DNA of 64,000 nt from Bigelowiella natans CCMP2755. Lineage: Eukaryota > Cercozoa > Chlorarachniophyceae. Position numbers and translations under genes: made by a program. The notes below the pieces were generated by a model, which was not told the DNA's origin, did not search any database, and worked only from the letters and a program-made list of their open reading frames with translations. Shown here one piece after another: positions 1 to 12,361 of this stretch; position 1 is the stretch's first letter; each line of letters opens with the position of its first letter. The stretch spans positions 195,001 to 259,000 of the forward strand of contig ADNK01000140.1 in assembly GCA_000320545.1 (NCBI GenBank). Direction: 5' to 3'.

Positions 1-255
1 TAGCGATGATTTAGATCAACAACGACTGTTAGATTTCAGCTGCTTTCAACGGTAATTTGGTGCGCTTCTTATGTGTATCATAATTGTCGCAGATATGAAA
101 TGGGGGTTTTAGCGTACCATTTCCTCTGCTTCTCGCTGCTTTCTCCTGAGTCTGTGAGAGAAGATACGGGGCAAGGAACGCACAGATGCAATCACGACCA
201 TGAATTTGCCTCCTCCCAATATTAGAATTAAATTTTAGAGGAAAAGATGAAAATC

Positions 256-721
256 TTACTCGTCCTCTGCATCCATATCTATGGGCTTTTTCATTAGAGT
301 TTCGCGTACACCCTGAAGCAGGAGGGCAAAATTTGTAAATAATGTTGTGGAAGAAGATGTACACAAAACTTCTTATTAACATGAGTTTTTTTGGACGATA
401 TGGCGTCGAAAATCATGAATAGACTCTAGCCTCGCGCCACGATCACAACCTACCTGAGGTTCCAATTTGATGCTAGATTTGGCCCTTTGTATCTGTCATG
501 TTTGATTGGTAAGTTCATGCTGTTGTCGACTGCGAACAACTATGAACGAAAGGATGTCGCCAAGAAAATTTATGAGTTTTGCATGGGACACACCTTGAGT
601 TTAAATTTCTTCTCAGCGTCCTTGAGGCTTTTTTCTGCCATGGATTGCTCGCTTTTCAATCTTGCCTTCTCGGCTAGGAGTAAATTCCGCGCACGGATTC
701 TATTATTATCAAGCCGCAAAA

Positions 722-752
<31 letters not shown>

Positions 753-1763
753 CAGCTACATTATCACATATGGGAAGGCAGTCAGCTGTTCCAAAGAGGT
801 AAATGTGGTTAGGATAGCACATTCTCCGGCTGGAAATGTCCTCTTTGTGGAAAGAAGGCTTTGCAGTATTGCGAAGGCGTGTGTAGGATTCAACCTGAGC
901 AGTGAATAAAATACCAGATCTCGTCAGACTCGGGAACAATTACGGAAGGATATACACTCACGTGGTGCTCATAGGCATCAACTTTGCGTTGAGTGTAACT
1001 GAGCGTACGAGGGGTAGTTGGAGTGATGCGCCAATCAGCATCTTCTTCGATAGCATCGGTATTCCCCACTCCCACTTGTGCAAAGGTGCTATTCACCACA
1101 TGTGCTGGTGAAGTATCAGGTCGTGTGGAGAAGCGTGAAAGAGAAAATTCTGCTCTGACGTCCAATGGGTGGTCCCGAGGTGTAACCTTTTGCGTGCAAC
1201 CAAAGTACAATTCGTCATAGATGATGGTTTTTGTCGTTGGATAGAAGGAAAACTGTACCGTTGATGACGAAGGACGGACTAAAGCCGATGATGATGTGTG
1301 ATATTCATGAAAGGGGTAGATCTCCGCATTGCTGCGTAGATTTTGAAGAGAATCTGCCTTCTTTACTCCCTTTGTTTTCGGAGTCCCGGATGAGAAAGAT
1401 CTCGGAATCATCATCCGTTGTTGTCTACTGTGCTCTACCCAGATCTCCGCTTCGCATACCCCTAAATACAGATGATTCATTAGGCAGGAGAGAAGGACGT
1501 CTAATATTGAAACCTCCTCAGAAACCTGAAACGCAAGATGAAAGAAGACGGACGTGTATTGCTCGTACCTTGGAATCGTCGTATAAGTTACACAACCCTA
1601 ACGGAAGCTCCCTGTATCCCCCAATAAACAGCCCTTCAAATCGTTGTCGCACACCCAAAATCACATGTGTTTTGCTTCTAATATACAGAATCTCTGGATA
1701 TCTCTGGGGATACATATTTGAGCATGCACTGCAGAATATTGGCGACCAGAACGGCTCCTTCAA
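256..1763 (-). CDS. Unrecognised multi-exon gene, 5' end not fixed
   Basis: Several minus-strand exons with consensus splice sites read as natural protein. Proposed pieces, 5' to 3': about 1572-1740 (ends YDDSK before a GTACGAG donor), about 1007-1470 (ends DAYEHH before GTGAGTG), an exon beginning at about 892 (VESYTRLRNT), 594-699 (charged and helical, IRARNLLLAEKARLKSEQ, donor GTGTGT), and a last exon 256-312 ending in the acidic tail MDAEDE and TAA. The 594-699 segment looks like a coiled coil. I do not recognise the family. The start codon and some joins are not resolved, and at least one small exon is probably missing. A plus-strand open frame of 216 aa overlaps 1231-1881, but it has no splice context or compositional support and is probably a shadow. 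Confidence 0.4.
720..748. repeat. (CA)n microsatellite
   Basis: About 14 CA units, lying in an intron of the minus-strand gene. Confidence 0.95.
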
Positions 1764-2945
1764 GTCGTTATTAACTCCTCAAAACATCGTAGACATTCTT
1801 CCAAGGGTTTCTGAACGGAAAAGGTTGGCAGGAAGAAATATGTGCTCAATGTATCAACTGTATAAGTTATTTCCCCCCTAAAATATTTCCTAAATTTTTA
1901 GACGAGCTGCATCGAAAGTTGGTTCTCTGCGGATATATGCCAGGGCGCCGTCCGTTGCAGCGATGGGTCTGATGATAAGCCATAGCAATGCTTGACCTCG
2001 ATTGCACAACGTTCTAATATACCAACATTAGGGAAGAAAGCTGTCGACTGCTTCGGGACCGCTCTCTGCGGTAGTTAGTTTACAGAGCTCACATAAGGAT
2101 GCGTGCGTGCTGGATTATGTTCACTGACACCATTCGTTTGTACGAGGAACGTCGAAACTAATGCGTCCTTCTTTTTGTTATCCCTTTCCAGCTGCTACTC
2201 TCCCTCTTCTTCGTGCTTCTGCACGTGCAGCAGCAACACTATCAACACTTTTACGGGAATGAGCGACTGCTACGTCGAAGCTCGAAGGATAACACGAAAG
2301 ATGATAATCTGAACGCGCAGCAATGGAAAATGGTACCAGGCATTCTTTATAATAATGACGACAATATATTGCAGCATCATGTTGGAAAATAGAGCGAGAG
2401 GTCTTCATCTGAGACATCGATCGAAGGGGGGCGATTTAGTAGAGCGATAGTAACAACTCATTATCAGCCTTCGTCTCCTCGTTTTTCACTCTTCCCCTTC
2501 TCATCAGGGTCAAGGAAGCACGGAGAGGGAGGGAGCAGGAGGGAAGAAGTTTAGGTTTCATATTCCTGTCGGGACCTCATATGTGGACTACATCAGGAGA
2601 TATCTTGTCAATAAGAAAAAGGACGAATTTGAGTACGTTGGTACGTGCCTTTTCTTTGCTATGGATTTATTGTAGTCGTCGTTAGAATTATGGGCAACGA
2701 TACTCTACAACAATCTCTATCTCACTGGCATTCGCAATGCTATTCCGTTATCGCATGTACCGGGTCTTGCATTCTTACAGAAAACGTTGATAATGAGACT
2801 TCGTTGGACTACTACGATATTAACGGAAACAATCGGTACCATTTCCACGAGCTTACGCACGCCCCCCCCCCTCTCTCTATATTTCTCCCTCTCTCTCTTG
2901 AACTGTCTTTCTCTCTTTTATATATGTATATTGTGCAAAGAGAGA

Positions 2946-2949
<4 letters not shown>

Positions 2950-2986
<37 letters not shown>
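2950..2986. repeat. (GA)n microsatellite
   Basis: Uninterrupted GA run of about 18 units, preceded by a CT-rich stretch. Confidence 0.95.
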
Positions 2987-2988
<2 letters not shown>

Positions 2989-3233
2989 CTACATGATTGT
3001 TATTAAGTAATATGCACTTAACATAGGAAAACGATGAGGGGCCTCATCGCAAATAGGATGTTCGACAAGAGGCACCTGTAAGTAGAAACTGCAAGTAGAC
3101 AACTCATGGGGAGCTCTACTCCTACGATATACCCATACATATACACAACCAGCGTTCGGGCGTCACGTGAGGGATCATCCACTGTTGTTGTGATCGATAT
3201 TGTGCTGCTACGATGTCTTGTGTGCTGTTGCAA

Positions 3234-3269
<36 letters not shown>
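3234..3269. repeat. (GAT)n microsatellite
   Basis: About 12 GAT units. Confidence 0.95.
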
Positions 3270-3538
3270 CGTCGTTCACAATACAGGTGCCAAAAGCATC
3301 GCTTGGCCGAGCATCTGTGCGGGTACGAAAAGAAAGGGAGTAGATATGATGATACACACGATTCAAACGAAGAGATTTGAAGAGCAGTCCTCTTATGTTA
3401 TGCCATCCTCCTCCTCCTCCTCCTCATCCTCCTCCCCTCATTATCTTCTTTTTTCCTTTTTGCGGATATAAAGCAACAAGTCAGGTACTGGCATATAGCA
3501 TCATCATCCTCATCCTCATCCTTCTCCTCCCCCTGTAG

Positions 3539-4753
3539 GTACCAGAACGACTTCGTACCTGAAACAGCCATTATCCGTAAAGGGGTGTGGACTCAGGTCA
3601 TACTAGCTACTACTACAATTACTACCACTACTCTACTTCCTCTTGTCACCGCTGCAACTGCTGCGAAGATGAATCATATCAAACAAATTAAAATCGAGGA
3701 GGGAGAAATTAATCGTGAAACAAATGAAGTTATGAGATCCAGCGACCATTGACACAATTCATAGAAGTCAGCTCTAGTACCTCTTTCAATTATGACTTCG
3801 GCGAGAACTATTGTCACCAGCAGCTCTTCGTATTGTTTCATGCTTGCATCTTCGCCGTTCTGTGGTGGATGGGTATCCATGCAGTAGCATCATGAGAAAT
3901 GCTCCTCTCTCTTCCTCTGGTAGGTACCCCGTGATTTCTTCCGAAAAGCCAATACAACACAGGTACTCTCTGTCATTCGCTTTCACCACTCCCTTCAAAT
4001 CCCGATCTCTTATAATACATGATGCCACCATTGCTGTATGGGCGTGCTTGCATGTTTATGCGCTGTGCTACCCTCTTAGGGGCGACGTTCGGTTTTTTTC
4101 TTGAAAGACTCCCATAGAGATAATGGCAAGGGGTAAATACCAAACGTGCTGCTGCCACCGTGTTTGTTTATTCACATACGATGAAGAATGGATCACTACA
4201 ATATAGATTATGACTAGGTGGGGGAGGAGAATTCAGTATGTAATATGCACTGATATACTTCACAATAGGGTGCGTGTGAGCTTGGGTATATCCTCATCGC
4301 TCCTTTCAAAGATTGATAAGAAGCGCACGTATGTGCTGCAGAGGTGGTGATAGTAGTAGCAGCAGCAGCAGCAGTAGTAGAAATACGGAATATCTCTTCG
4401 TTGCAGTGCCATCTAGGTAGGAGGGGGGGGAGAGGATACGGAGAGGGATCATCGGTTAGAAGACATTTGAATATAAGAAATAAGTGCTTCTCTCATACAG
4501 ACATGTTGATAATGTTATGCTCTGGGAGTCCGCATATAAGGTACTGTAAGGTACTAGTAGATCAGATTAACGGGAGATTTGGTCAAGTAGCAGTAGTAAG
4601 TACAGTAATAGTAGCAGCAGTAGCAGATGATATCAAAGGGAAAGCATCATTGCAGCAGCTATTGTTTCAGTAGTAATTACTATTAAAGGAAGTATGGATG
4701 TGTGAAGGCCCTCACAATTCTAAGATATTCAATACAACTTCTGTCTCCCTCTT

Positions 4754-4791
<38 letters not shown>

Positions 4792-5466
4792 TTCTCTCTC
4801 CCTCCCACGGTACAGTTTGATCTGAGGATGTTTTCACTGTACAGTTTGATCTGAGGATGTTTTCACTGGCTGTGTTTCGACCTGGAGAAAAGCCTAAGTT
4901 CTACATCTATCCCCATGGATACTGCCGTGTAAATCCTACAAAATGGGAGCGCGACACAGCTAAGAAGGTATTTTCCGTGAAACTGTTGTAGAAATCCATC
5001 CATTCGTGCTCCTCAAAGGCAGTCTATAGATCAAACGACATTCTGATGAGATATGCTAATTAGCTTTGTCCTACGACGCTGCTGTAGCTGTGTCGCAGAA
5101 TCAAATCTAGTGCCTCGATTTTGACATTCACCATATACATCTGACCGAGCAATGACCAATGATATCTTATCACGTTGGCTGCTTAGATATTCATCCAATC
5201 GCCATCATCATCATCATCATCATCATCGTCATCGTCATCATCATTGTCTTCGTTGATTGGGCTTTATGTAAACAAATTGGTTGCTCGTTATTACTCTTTC
5301 TTAGTCTTTGCAAATAACAAACGTGTCCTTCTTCAAACGGCAGAACAGCAGTAAGTTAGACGAAGACAGAGAGAGGGAGGGAGGATAGAGAAATGATATC
5401 ATGTTTTATCATCCCCGAAGACTGGGTCGTTTCTTTGATTCCCTCTCTCTTCTCTCTCTCTCCCTC

Positions 5467-5505
<39 letters not shown>

Positions 5506-5867
5506 TGTAGGGAGGGAGAAGGGGTGAGCCAGCACGTTTGCAGATGATTGATTCACTCCATTTTAGCACAGCCGTGGGGGGGGTGGCGAGTACATTTTAT
5601 CTTCATTTATTGTACAACAACAACAACAACTAGGTTATTTGTTGGTCCCAACTGCAAACTTCACCGGATTTATGCCATGGTAATAATAGCCTTATAGCTG
5701 TACTGTATTATCCCGAGTACAATGACATCAGCATCATCAGCATCATCAGCATTTTCGCAGTTGTCATTTCTTTGCTTCAAGCCAATTCTTCTCTTCTTCT
5801 TCTTCTTCTTCTGCTTCTTCTTCTCCTTTATCGCTAATGCCGTATTCTCTGCAACTGCAACTGTCAC

Positions 5868-5906
<39 letters not shown>

Positions 5907-5988
5907 CATATTCCAGCATCTACGAGAGAATTAAGCGGGCAATCGCGCTTTCCTGTATTAAGGTTAGATGAGAACCCTACTACCTTAG

Positions 5989-6022
<34 letters not shown>

Positions 6023-6097
6023 GTTGCGACTAGTGATAGAGATATCTAATCCTAGACACAAGAGGCAATGCATTCGCAGAATCGGAAAAACAGGTAT

Positions 6098-6129
<32 letters not shown>

Positions 6130-6312
6130 GTATATCATCACTTGGTAGGAAGGAAAAAGTATAGAAGAGCCTACTGCAACCCTTAATAGCATTGCATGTT
6201 CAGCAACCATCAACGATATGATGTAACAACTATACTCTGTGGTGTTTGAAAGAAGAGCCTGCTCATTCACATAATTTATATATTCTATGTGTGTGCGTGT
6301 GCGTGTGTGTGT

Positions 6313-6344
<32 letters not shown>

Positions 6345-6628
6345 ACTGGACTTCTTCGCTCTATACACTCATCAAGGCATTGCGGTTACCAGCTCTTCGC
6401 CTTCGACTTCCTCATCGATAATGACCAAAAGCCGTGGCTCTTGGAGGTATTATACTGATTGCTCTCGATTCCAGATGTGATATATCGTTGGCGCTGCTCA
6501 TCACCTAGAAACATCATGAAAGTTGAATGCTTGAGGGACACATATTGCAGGTCAATGCTTCACCTGGATGCTCTCGAAACCGGCGTCCACAAAGCATGGT
6601 GGACACTCTGCAAGAGATGTTTGACCAG
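3539..6628 (+). CDS. Tubulin tyrosine ligase-like (TTLL) protein, partial model
   Basis: TTLL enzymes are ATP-grasp ligases that add tyrosine, glutamate or glycine to tubulin tails in cilia and cytoplasmic microtubules. Exons I can support: 3539-3596 (QNDFVPETAIIRKG, the 'PET' segment of the family); 4845-4967 (FDLRMFSLAV then KFYIYPHGYCRVNPTKW, equivalent to FDIRxWVLV and the following strand); 6377-6446 (GYQLFAFDFLIDNDQKPWLL); 6551-6628 (VNASPGCSRN). The 6446/6551 junction rebuilds the family motif WLLEVNASP. Exon 4845-4967 is exactly 41 codons and phases agree at 6446/6551. The middle of the domain (HLTN region) was not found in the roughly 1.4 kb of repeat-laden sequence between 4968 and 6376. 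A CATCTGACC at about 5130 is a weak candidate but is followed by an in-frame stop. Both ends are unresolved. It cannot be assigned to a TTLL subfamily from these pieces. Confidence 0.82.
4757..6343. repeat. Cluster of microsatellites in TTLL introns
   Basis: Within the two large introns: (CT)n at about 4757-4787, (CAT)n at 5205-5229, (TG)n at 5470-5504, (GT)n at 5871-5905, (GTT)n at 5988-6022, (TA)n at 6098-6123 and an interrupted (GT)n at 6286-6343. The last one ends about 30 bases before the exon that starts at 6377. Confidence 0.93.
4811..4868 (+). repeat. 29-bp direct duplication spanning a splice acceptor
   Basis: TACAG plus the first 24 coding bases of the TTLL exon occurs twice in tandem (4811-4839 and 4840-4868), identically. 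Both copies end an intron with a usable TACAG. Because the unit is 29 nt, use of the first acceptor shifts the frame. The second keeps phase 0 with the FDLRMFSLAV reading. Confidence 0.95.
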
Positions 6629-7204
6629 GTACTTACATGTTCACATATCTTACATGCAGTAGTCCTGGTATGAGTCAATGATGCTTCAGTTTGCAAACAT
6701 CCAAATTCTCTCTCTTGCATCATCATCACATCGTACGCCGTTGCCCCTTGTTTTGCTGCTTTTCCTCGTTCCCACCCCTACAAGCTCGCAGAAGTCGCAA
6801 TTGTGCCTTTGCTAAATTCTACCAGGGAAATAAAGTATGTTCCTTAGAGAAGAAGAAGAAGCAGAAGGAGAAGGAGATGGGGGAGGAGGAAGTTTGCTAG
6901 AAATGTCATATTGCGATTTGCAGTGTCATATCCTTCTCATGATCTCTTTTTGGAACTTACGATGCCTGTTACAACTTCCACTGCTACTACTACCACTACT
7001 ACTGAGCACATCCACACACACACCACCATCCATTATGCTTGTTAGATTAGGAGCCTGGGAACTGTTGGATACTCGTGCAAAGGGGGATGATATAGATTAG
7101 AGACTTCTCTAGTAAGAAAAGCATGGCTTTTGCGCAGATGAGCTACTTCGCACAAAATTTAGTCTATTTACATTGATTGAATGAGAATTTAATGATTTGT
7201 TACA

Positions 7205-7241
<37 letters not shown>

Positions 7242-8475
7242 TGGATCATATGTGCATGCCCGCAGTAGTCGTTTTATCAATACATTATTGATAACACAGG
7301 AGTAGTAGTAGTAGTAGTAGTAAAGCAAATGTATAACATATCACCAGAGTGATGACACATGGATGTACATAAAATTACACTACGGCCACATCAAATTTGT
7401 CAGATAGTAGAGTCATTGTGTTTATTGTGAGCATGATATTGTTCCTCAAATGCATCTTCGCGTTGGAGGTTACCGTTGATGCTAGATTTCTGTCGTAACT
7501 TGAGCTACATACTAGACACGTATACGTGCGCGTCAGCATAATATTAATACATCATCCCTTATGCATACCATATTTCAAAGAACTAAGCATAGGTATGCTA
7601 AGTGGTTTCAGCGTAGGTGTACGTACTCGTACGATACTTTTGAGTGGGCAGCATGCAAATAAAGCACAACCATCCCAGCCAGCCCCGCTCTAGTATAGAT
7701 ACAGAAAAATTATCTTAAGGCAAGCGCGACGCGCGTATGAGATGGATGGTATCTAGTTATGAATATATTTTTTTTCAATACTCATCCTAATGTGCGTAGC
7801 TATGCAAAGCTGCGGCTACTGCGCTTAAATTGCGTGTCTACATGTCTAGCATAGGATGACAATAAAGCTTTTGACTAATGCGATCGCATCGCGTGCCGCT
7901 GCTGCATGAAGTGCGTTTGCCCAATGCTTTGACGGAAGTGCACACGCGCATGTAATAATAATGAGACTAGTGGCGCTCACTATGGCAGTGTTTTTTAGTA
8001 ACGTACTAGCCTGTATCGTCAAAATGCACGCGGTGTCGAATAATAGCATTCTATATCAGACATACATGCATTGCATGGAATGCATTTGTACGTACAACGG
8101 TCAAAATCAACGCTATAGCTAGTGCTCATAACTAGATCATACGCATGCACGCAGGACGCATGCACGCAATAACAGAAGTGCGAAAAAATGATACTACAAG
8201 CACGAGAGAATTACGCTACTATGAAAATATACTAGACGTGAGTCACTGAGTTTACACATGCCACACATAGCTGCAACACATATATAACTGCTAATATGCG
8301 AAGCACCTATCTTGCTGTGCGTCACAACTGATGTTGTATTACTCAATAAAATCGGTACTACAGCGGCTCTCATCCAAGCAGCAGCAGCAGCAGCAGCTAA
8401 CCAATCGACATTCCATCCTCCCTTCCACCGCAAAGCATTCGCACATATATGATGGTCCTGCTGCAAGGAGAGCCA
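6629..8475. other. Downstream end of TTLL gene and intergenic sequence
   Basis: Further TTLL 3' exons may lie at about 6700-6900, but none can be anchored. The rest contains (GA)n at 7207-7239, (AGT)n at 7303-7321, many CTAG/TGCATG words and one copy of a dispersed repeat (7737-7826). No convincing gene is seen. Confidence 0.5.
7737..7826 (+). repeat. Dispersed repeat family 1, copy A
   Basis: Shares with copies at 35115, 44632, 62308 and 62414 the order: GATGG/GACGGATGT, a T-rich run, CAATxxTCATCCTAATG, GTAGCTATGCAAAGC, then GCGGCTAC. No coding capacity. Confidence 0.65.
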
Positions 8476-9166
8476 TCAGAAGTCCACAGTTTCCTTAATG
8501 GCGGTAAGATTCTTCAAGGCGTCTGGGATGTGGATCTTTTCAAACACCAGGGGCGAAGGGGGTATATCGTATCCGCATATTCTCTTGATCGGAGCTTCAA
8601 GGTGCTCGAAGCATCGTTCCTGGATCTTATTAGACACCAAACAGGCAATGGCGGCGACGGCGACGATGACGCATTTGAAATCACTGTGTCAGTATGATGC
8701 CTCATAAACACATGACGAAAAGGGAATGGATGGTTTGAAGGTGGGTGGGTTGGGACATAGGAATTGAATTGAGACAGCTACAAACACGATAGAGAATGTG
8801 AAAAGAGCTTTTATTAATATATGAATACGAGGAAGGGAAGGATGTGCTACTACTACTACTACTACTACTACTACTTTTGCAGAGAGTTCTGCACCCCAAC
8901 CGCCAGTGACAGCGGCTTCGTGGCCTATTATTACTCGACCAGTCTTCTTAACCGATGTCTATTTCACAAGAAGACGAAGTGTGTGTGTGTGTGTGTCGTA
9001 TTGTGTTGGAAAGAGAGGGGTTGCAAAAGGGGGGAGGGACAAGGGCACAGCTCCTTACTATACTGATGTTTGGCTAACAGGAAATAAGGCGTCGATGGAC
9101 TTTACAGCGAAAGAAGGCGGGGGCACATATGCACGTAATTTTTACAAAAACAAACGCACACAGACA

Positions 9167-9215
<49 letters not shown>

Positions 9216-9740
9216 CTCAAGAGTGTCAATATCGTAAGGATACAGCGTTTGCAAATCAATAAGCTCACACGAATCTGCGAGGGGGAGTAGCATGTAGAAA
9301 AGTGAATAAAGTGTTACATCAAGATGCATGTGCATATGTGTGTACAGAAGGTGAGAGACAAAAGAGAGGGGAAGGGGGGGGGGGGGGGAGAAAGAGAGGA
9401 ATAGTGTCAAAAATTGAGAGGGAGATGGATATGTGTTTCTACTACTACTACTACTGTAGTGTGGCTTTTCATACATCCTTCATCAGCTGCAAGATCACAT
9501 GCAGCCTCTAGGATCTTCAGCTGGGAACCCCATCCTATAAGCGTCACATCAGTGCCTTCGCGCAACACCTCTGCCTTTCCTAGAGGTACCATGTAATCTC
9601 CCTCGGGTACCTAATAGTCAGTCATCGGTCGGTCAGTCATCATCAACATCTTGACTCTCTCATTACTGTCAATATACACGCAACATCAATCACAACTATA
9701 TTGACTGCTACACAAGTAAGCTCACCAACAGGGGCATAAT

Positions 9741-9771
<31 letters not shown>

Positions 9772-10692
9772 AGCATTTCACCTCTTCCACGGCTGATCGG
9801 TATAGAATCTTCGGCTCGAAGAAGATGCAGGGATTCTTATCACGAATGCAGGAAAGGAGCAGCCCCTTGGCCTGGATGGGCCCCCTCGGTATCACAACCT
9901 ATGATGGTAGAGATGACAACAACAAGAAAGATATCAAGAGTGCTTATCCATCAAATAATAACCCCACATACATTAACATAATTCATGAGCTCGCTCGCCT
10001 ACCCTAATTCGCTGCCATTGCGGTCAAAACTTCCCCAATATCATTCACGCCTTCAGCACAGTTTTAGATGCTTATGTCTCTTTGCATCACTGTGACTATT
10101 ATTGACACTATTTGTTCTTCTTATTTATCACAGTCCTCTCATCTTCCTCGACGACCTTAACTCCAGGCTGACAATACGCCGCTTCAGGAGATTGAGAATG
10201 ATAAAATCCTCCATGGCCCACTACACCGTAAGGCGTTCGAATAGTCAATCCACCGCACTGAATAAGGCCGAGCACGATTATGAGGATGCAATGGTATGAT
10301 GATCGTAATCAAACTATTAAAGTCACGATGCAAAGCAAAAACATCGATGTATCATCCTGTAACTCCATGTCGGATTTCGGGACAAAAACCCTCGTTACTT
10401 CTACGAGTACCGAAGATTGATTTCCCAGAGCGAGGGAAAAACTATTTTGAAATATATAGCTTCGGTGGTGTCGTTCATTCATTATAACTTGTGTCTATAG
10501 TACATTTATATAATATATATATGGCTAAGGCGTTGACCTCAAATTGAGAGCCCGACCTATAGCGCATCTTGGAGGCCTCATTTACAATCTACCGAACACA
10601 CACATACACACAGCACATTGTTGGACAATTAGTTACTTTGCCTTTATCCGATACCTCTTCTTCTCTATTCCTTTCTTCCTTTCTCTGTTTCT

Positions 10693-10743
<51 letters not shown>

Positions 10744-11152
10744 TCGTTCACCTGGTCGAATGCTGGATGAATATAGTCAGCAAACTGAATCTCTGCTATG
10801 GCCGTGTGTCCAACACTGCACATTCCGGTTGCGAAACCGACAATACCTTGCTCAGTCAGCGGAGTGTTGAATACCCTGTCATTTCCTGTGTTATGAAAAG
10901 ATGGTGGGGGGAGGAAGATAAGGATAGTGAGCACATACCACGTCACACACTCGAGTTATAGGAGAAATGAGATGAGTGTCATACCAAATTTATCGACAAG
11001 TCCCAGAGTACAGCGGAAAACACCTCCAAACTTCACATCTTCACCCATGACTACAGCCTGCCCAGCAGCCAGATATGGAAGAAGACGGAGCATACGTACA
11101 AAGAGGGATACGAAGAAGCTCAGAGGATAAATGCGCGCATGTTTATAAATAA

Positions 11153-11200
<48 letters not shown>

Positions 11201-11295
11201 TAAATGCCTTGTCGTCGGTTTCCATGGCGATTGACAGTGCATCGTTAATGGCGGTGAAAAGGTTGATTTTCTTAGTCGCGGCTGATGTTGAGAAG
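8476..11295 (-). CDS. BCKDHB: Branched-chain 2-oxoacid dehydrogenase E1 subunit beta, mitochondrial
   Basis: E1-beta of the mitochondrial BCKDH complex, which with E1-alpha decarboxylates the 2-oxo acids of Leu, Ile and Val using thiamine diphosphate. Ten exons, 5' to 3': 11208-11295, 10985-11057, 10752-10885, 10538-10588, 10156-10257, 9782-9898, 9475-9610, 9216-9274, 8875-8958, 8476-8625. All phases match. Family landmarks in order: [144 protein letters not shown]. The first exon seen begins [13 protein letters not shown], which looks like the end of a mitochondrial presequence. The exon with the start codon was not identified, so the upper boundary is provisional. The intron after 11208 appears to start with GC. 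Exon 9216-9274 sits next to a (GA)n tract. Confidence 0.95.
9170..9209. repeat. (GA)n microsatellite
   Basis: About 20 units, within the BCKDHB intron and ending about 6 bases from the exon 9216-9274 donor. Confidence 0.95.
10370..10440 (+). other. Antisense copy resembling a BCKDHB exon
   Basis: Plus-strand sequence at about 10373-10420 resembles the sense strand of the minus-strand exon at 9782-9898. CGGGACAAAAACCCT encodes RDKNP, as CGTGATAAGAATCCC does in the exon, and CTTCTxCGAG and CCGAAGATT follow in the same order. It lies inside an intron of the same gene, in opposite orientation. It could be a decayed inverted duplication or a piece of a paralogue. Confidence 0.4.
10701..10739. repeat. 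(CT)n microsatellite
   Basis: About 20 CT units immediately next to the BCKDHB exon 10752-10885. Confidence 0.95.
11157..11196. repeat. (TA)n microsatellite
   Basis: About 20 TA units in the first supported BCKDHB intron, about 10 bases from the proposed GC donor. Confidence 0.95.
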
Positions 11296-12361
11296 CTGCG
11301 GGTAAACGCCTAATGATGCAATTAGACACGCATACCATAAAGCTGTTCAGTAATAAGCAGAGGCAACGAAGAATTAAACCCAATGCAAGGATGATATATT
11401 TGCAATAACGATCTACTTAAATATCAAGGACATAATCTCTTTATCATGTGAATCTGCAGCAACTAATCCTTGCTGCGCTCAAGAGAAGTAAGATACCCAC
11501 CGCACACGACACCATGGGTAGGAAATCACGTTTTGAGAAATTGTACAACCTTCTTGGTTGCACAGAATCTGAGCCTGCGCGCGAAGCTGTTGGCGACAAT
11601 CATTGGAGTCTTGCAAGCAACAGCTGAGTGCAATAAGCGCCTTCTATTTTTTTTAATTTGGGAAGCCAGAGGGGGGGCAACGTTTTTGGTTCAAAGTTGT
11701 CCACCCTTTAATCTGGGAGCCCCGCTTTGATTCAGGGGAGGAGGCGCTGAGGCTGGAGCTTGGGCCGGGCAGGGATGATGGTGGCAGCCGATCTATCGTC
11801 TACGTGGAAAGAATCTCAAGCTCCTCCAGGCAGAAATGTTCACTAATCCTATCCTGCGACAATGAGAAAAGCCCTATTTCCGTTGAATTTCCGCTAATTT
11901 GGTGATCCAGAGAATCCTTGGCGGCGCGTCGATCCCGTGGACCGCTTTTTGGTTGGAATCTACTCCTGACTGTGCACATGGGACTACTTCGTCATCAGAC
12001 CTCGCAACAATTACAACAATGCCGAGAAGGAAACAATGAGAAGTTGTAACCGAATAGCGAAAACTTGCTGCTTTCTCCCACAGACCATTGCAATTGTTGC
12101 AAGCTGCAATTGCAACAAGCTTTGACGCAGATAAAAACCGCATTGATTATTACCTGACGACATTATTTCAGGTGGTGAAATGCCAAATGACTTTTCCTGC
12201 GTCAAAGCCTCAGGCCATAATTAGACCAAAAATGTAGGTCATTTAATATTTAGTCACATCATCCGAGCTTAAGTAGTTAAGTATGAAGTATTCGAGTATC
12301 CGAGTATTCTCAGCAGCCCTCCCCCTCAGAACTCATTGCTATTTCTTAGGTAAGAGACCAA
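11296..12361. other. No gene resolved; presumed BCKDHB 5' exon and intergenic
   Basis: The BCKDHB start exon should lie here on the minus strand, but no phase-compatible exon could be chosen. A GTAAGAG just before the ATG at 12362 may mean that the next gene has an upstream non-coding exon. Confidence 0.4.

Larger units (their letters stand above)
1764..3538. other. No certain gene; possible upstream TTLL exons and simple repeats
   Basis: A segment at 2569-2632 reads FHIPVGTSYVDYIRRYL after a TTTAG acceptor and ends at a GTACGTG donor, so it may be an exon of the downstream TTLL gene or of another plus-strand gene. I could not anchor it by homology. The rest holds a CT-rich tract (2868-2915), a (GA)n, a (GAT)n and a TCC-rich run near 3410-3435. 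Confidence 0.4.

Noticed and set aside
1231-1881. Plus-strand frame of 216 aa
   Set aside because: Overlaps better-supported minus-strand exons, has no splice signals of its own and no recognisable motif.
5120-5150. CATCTGACC as the missing TTLL HLTN exon
   Set aside because: Followed by GAG CAA TGA in that frame and no suitable donor. Not strong enough to add to the model.
5722-6073. Frames made of Cys-Val or Thr-His repeats
   Set aside because: Translations of (GT)n, (GTT)n and (CA)n microsatellites within TTLL introns.
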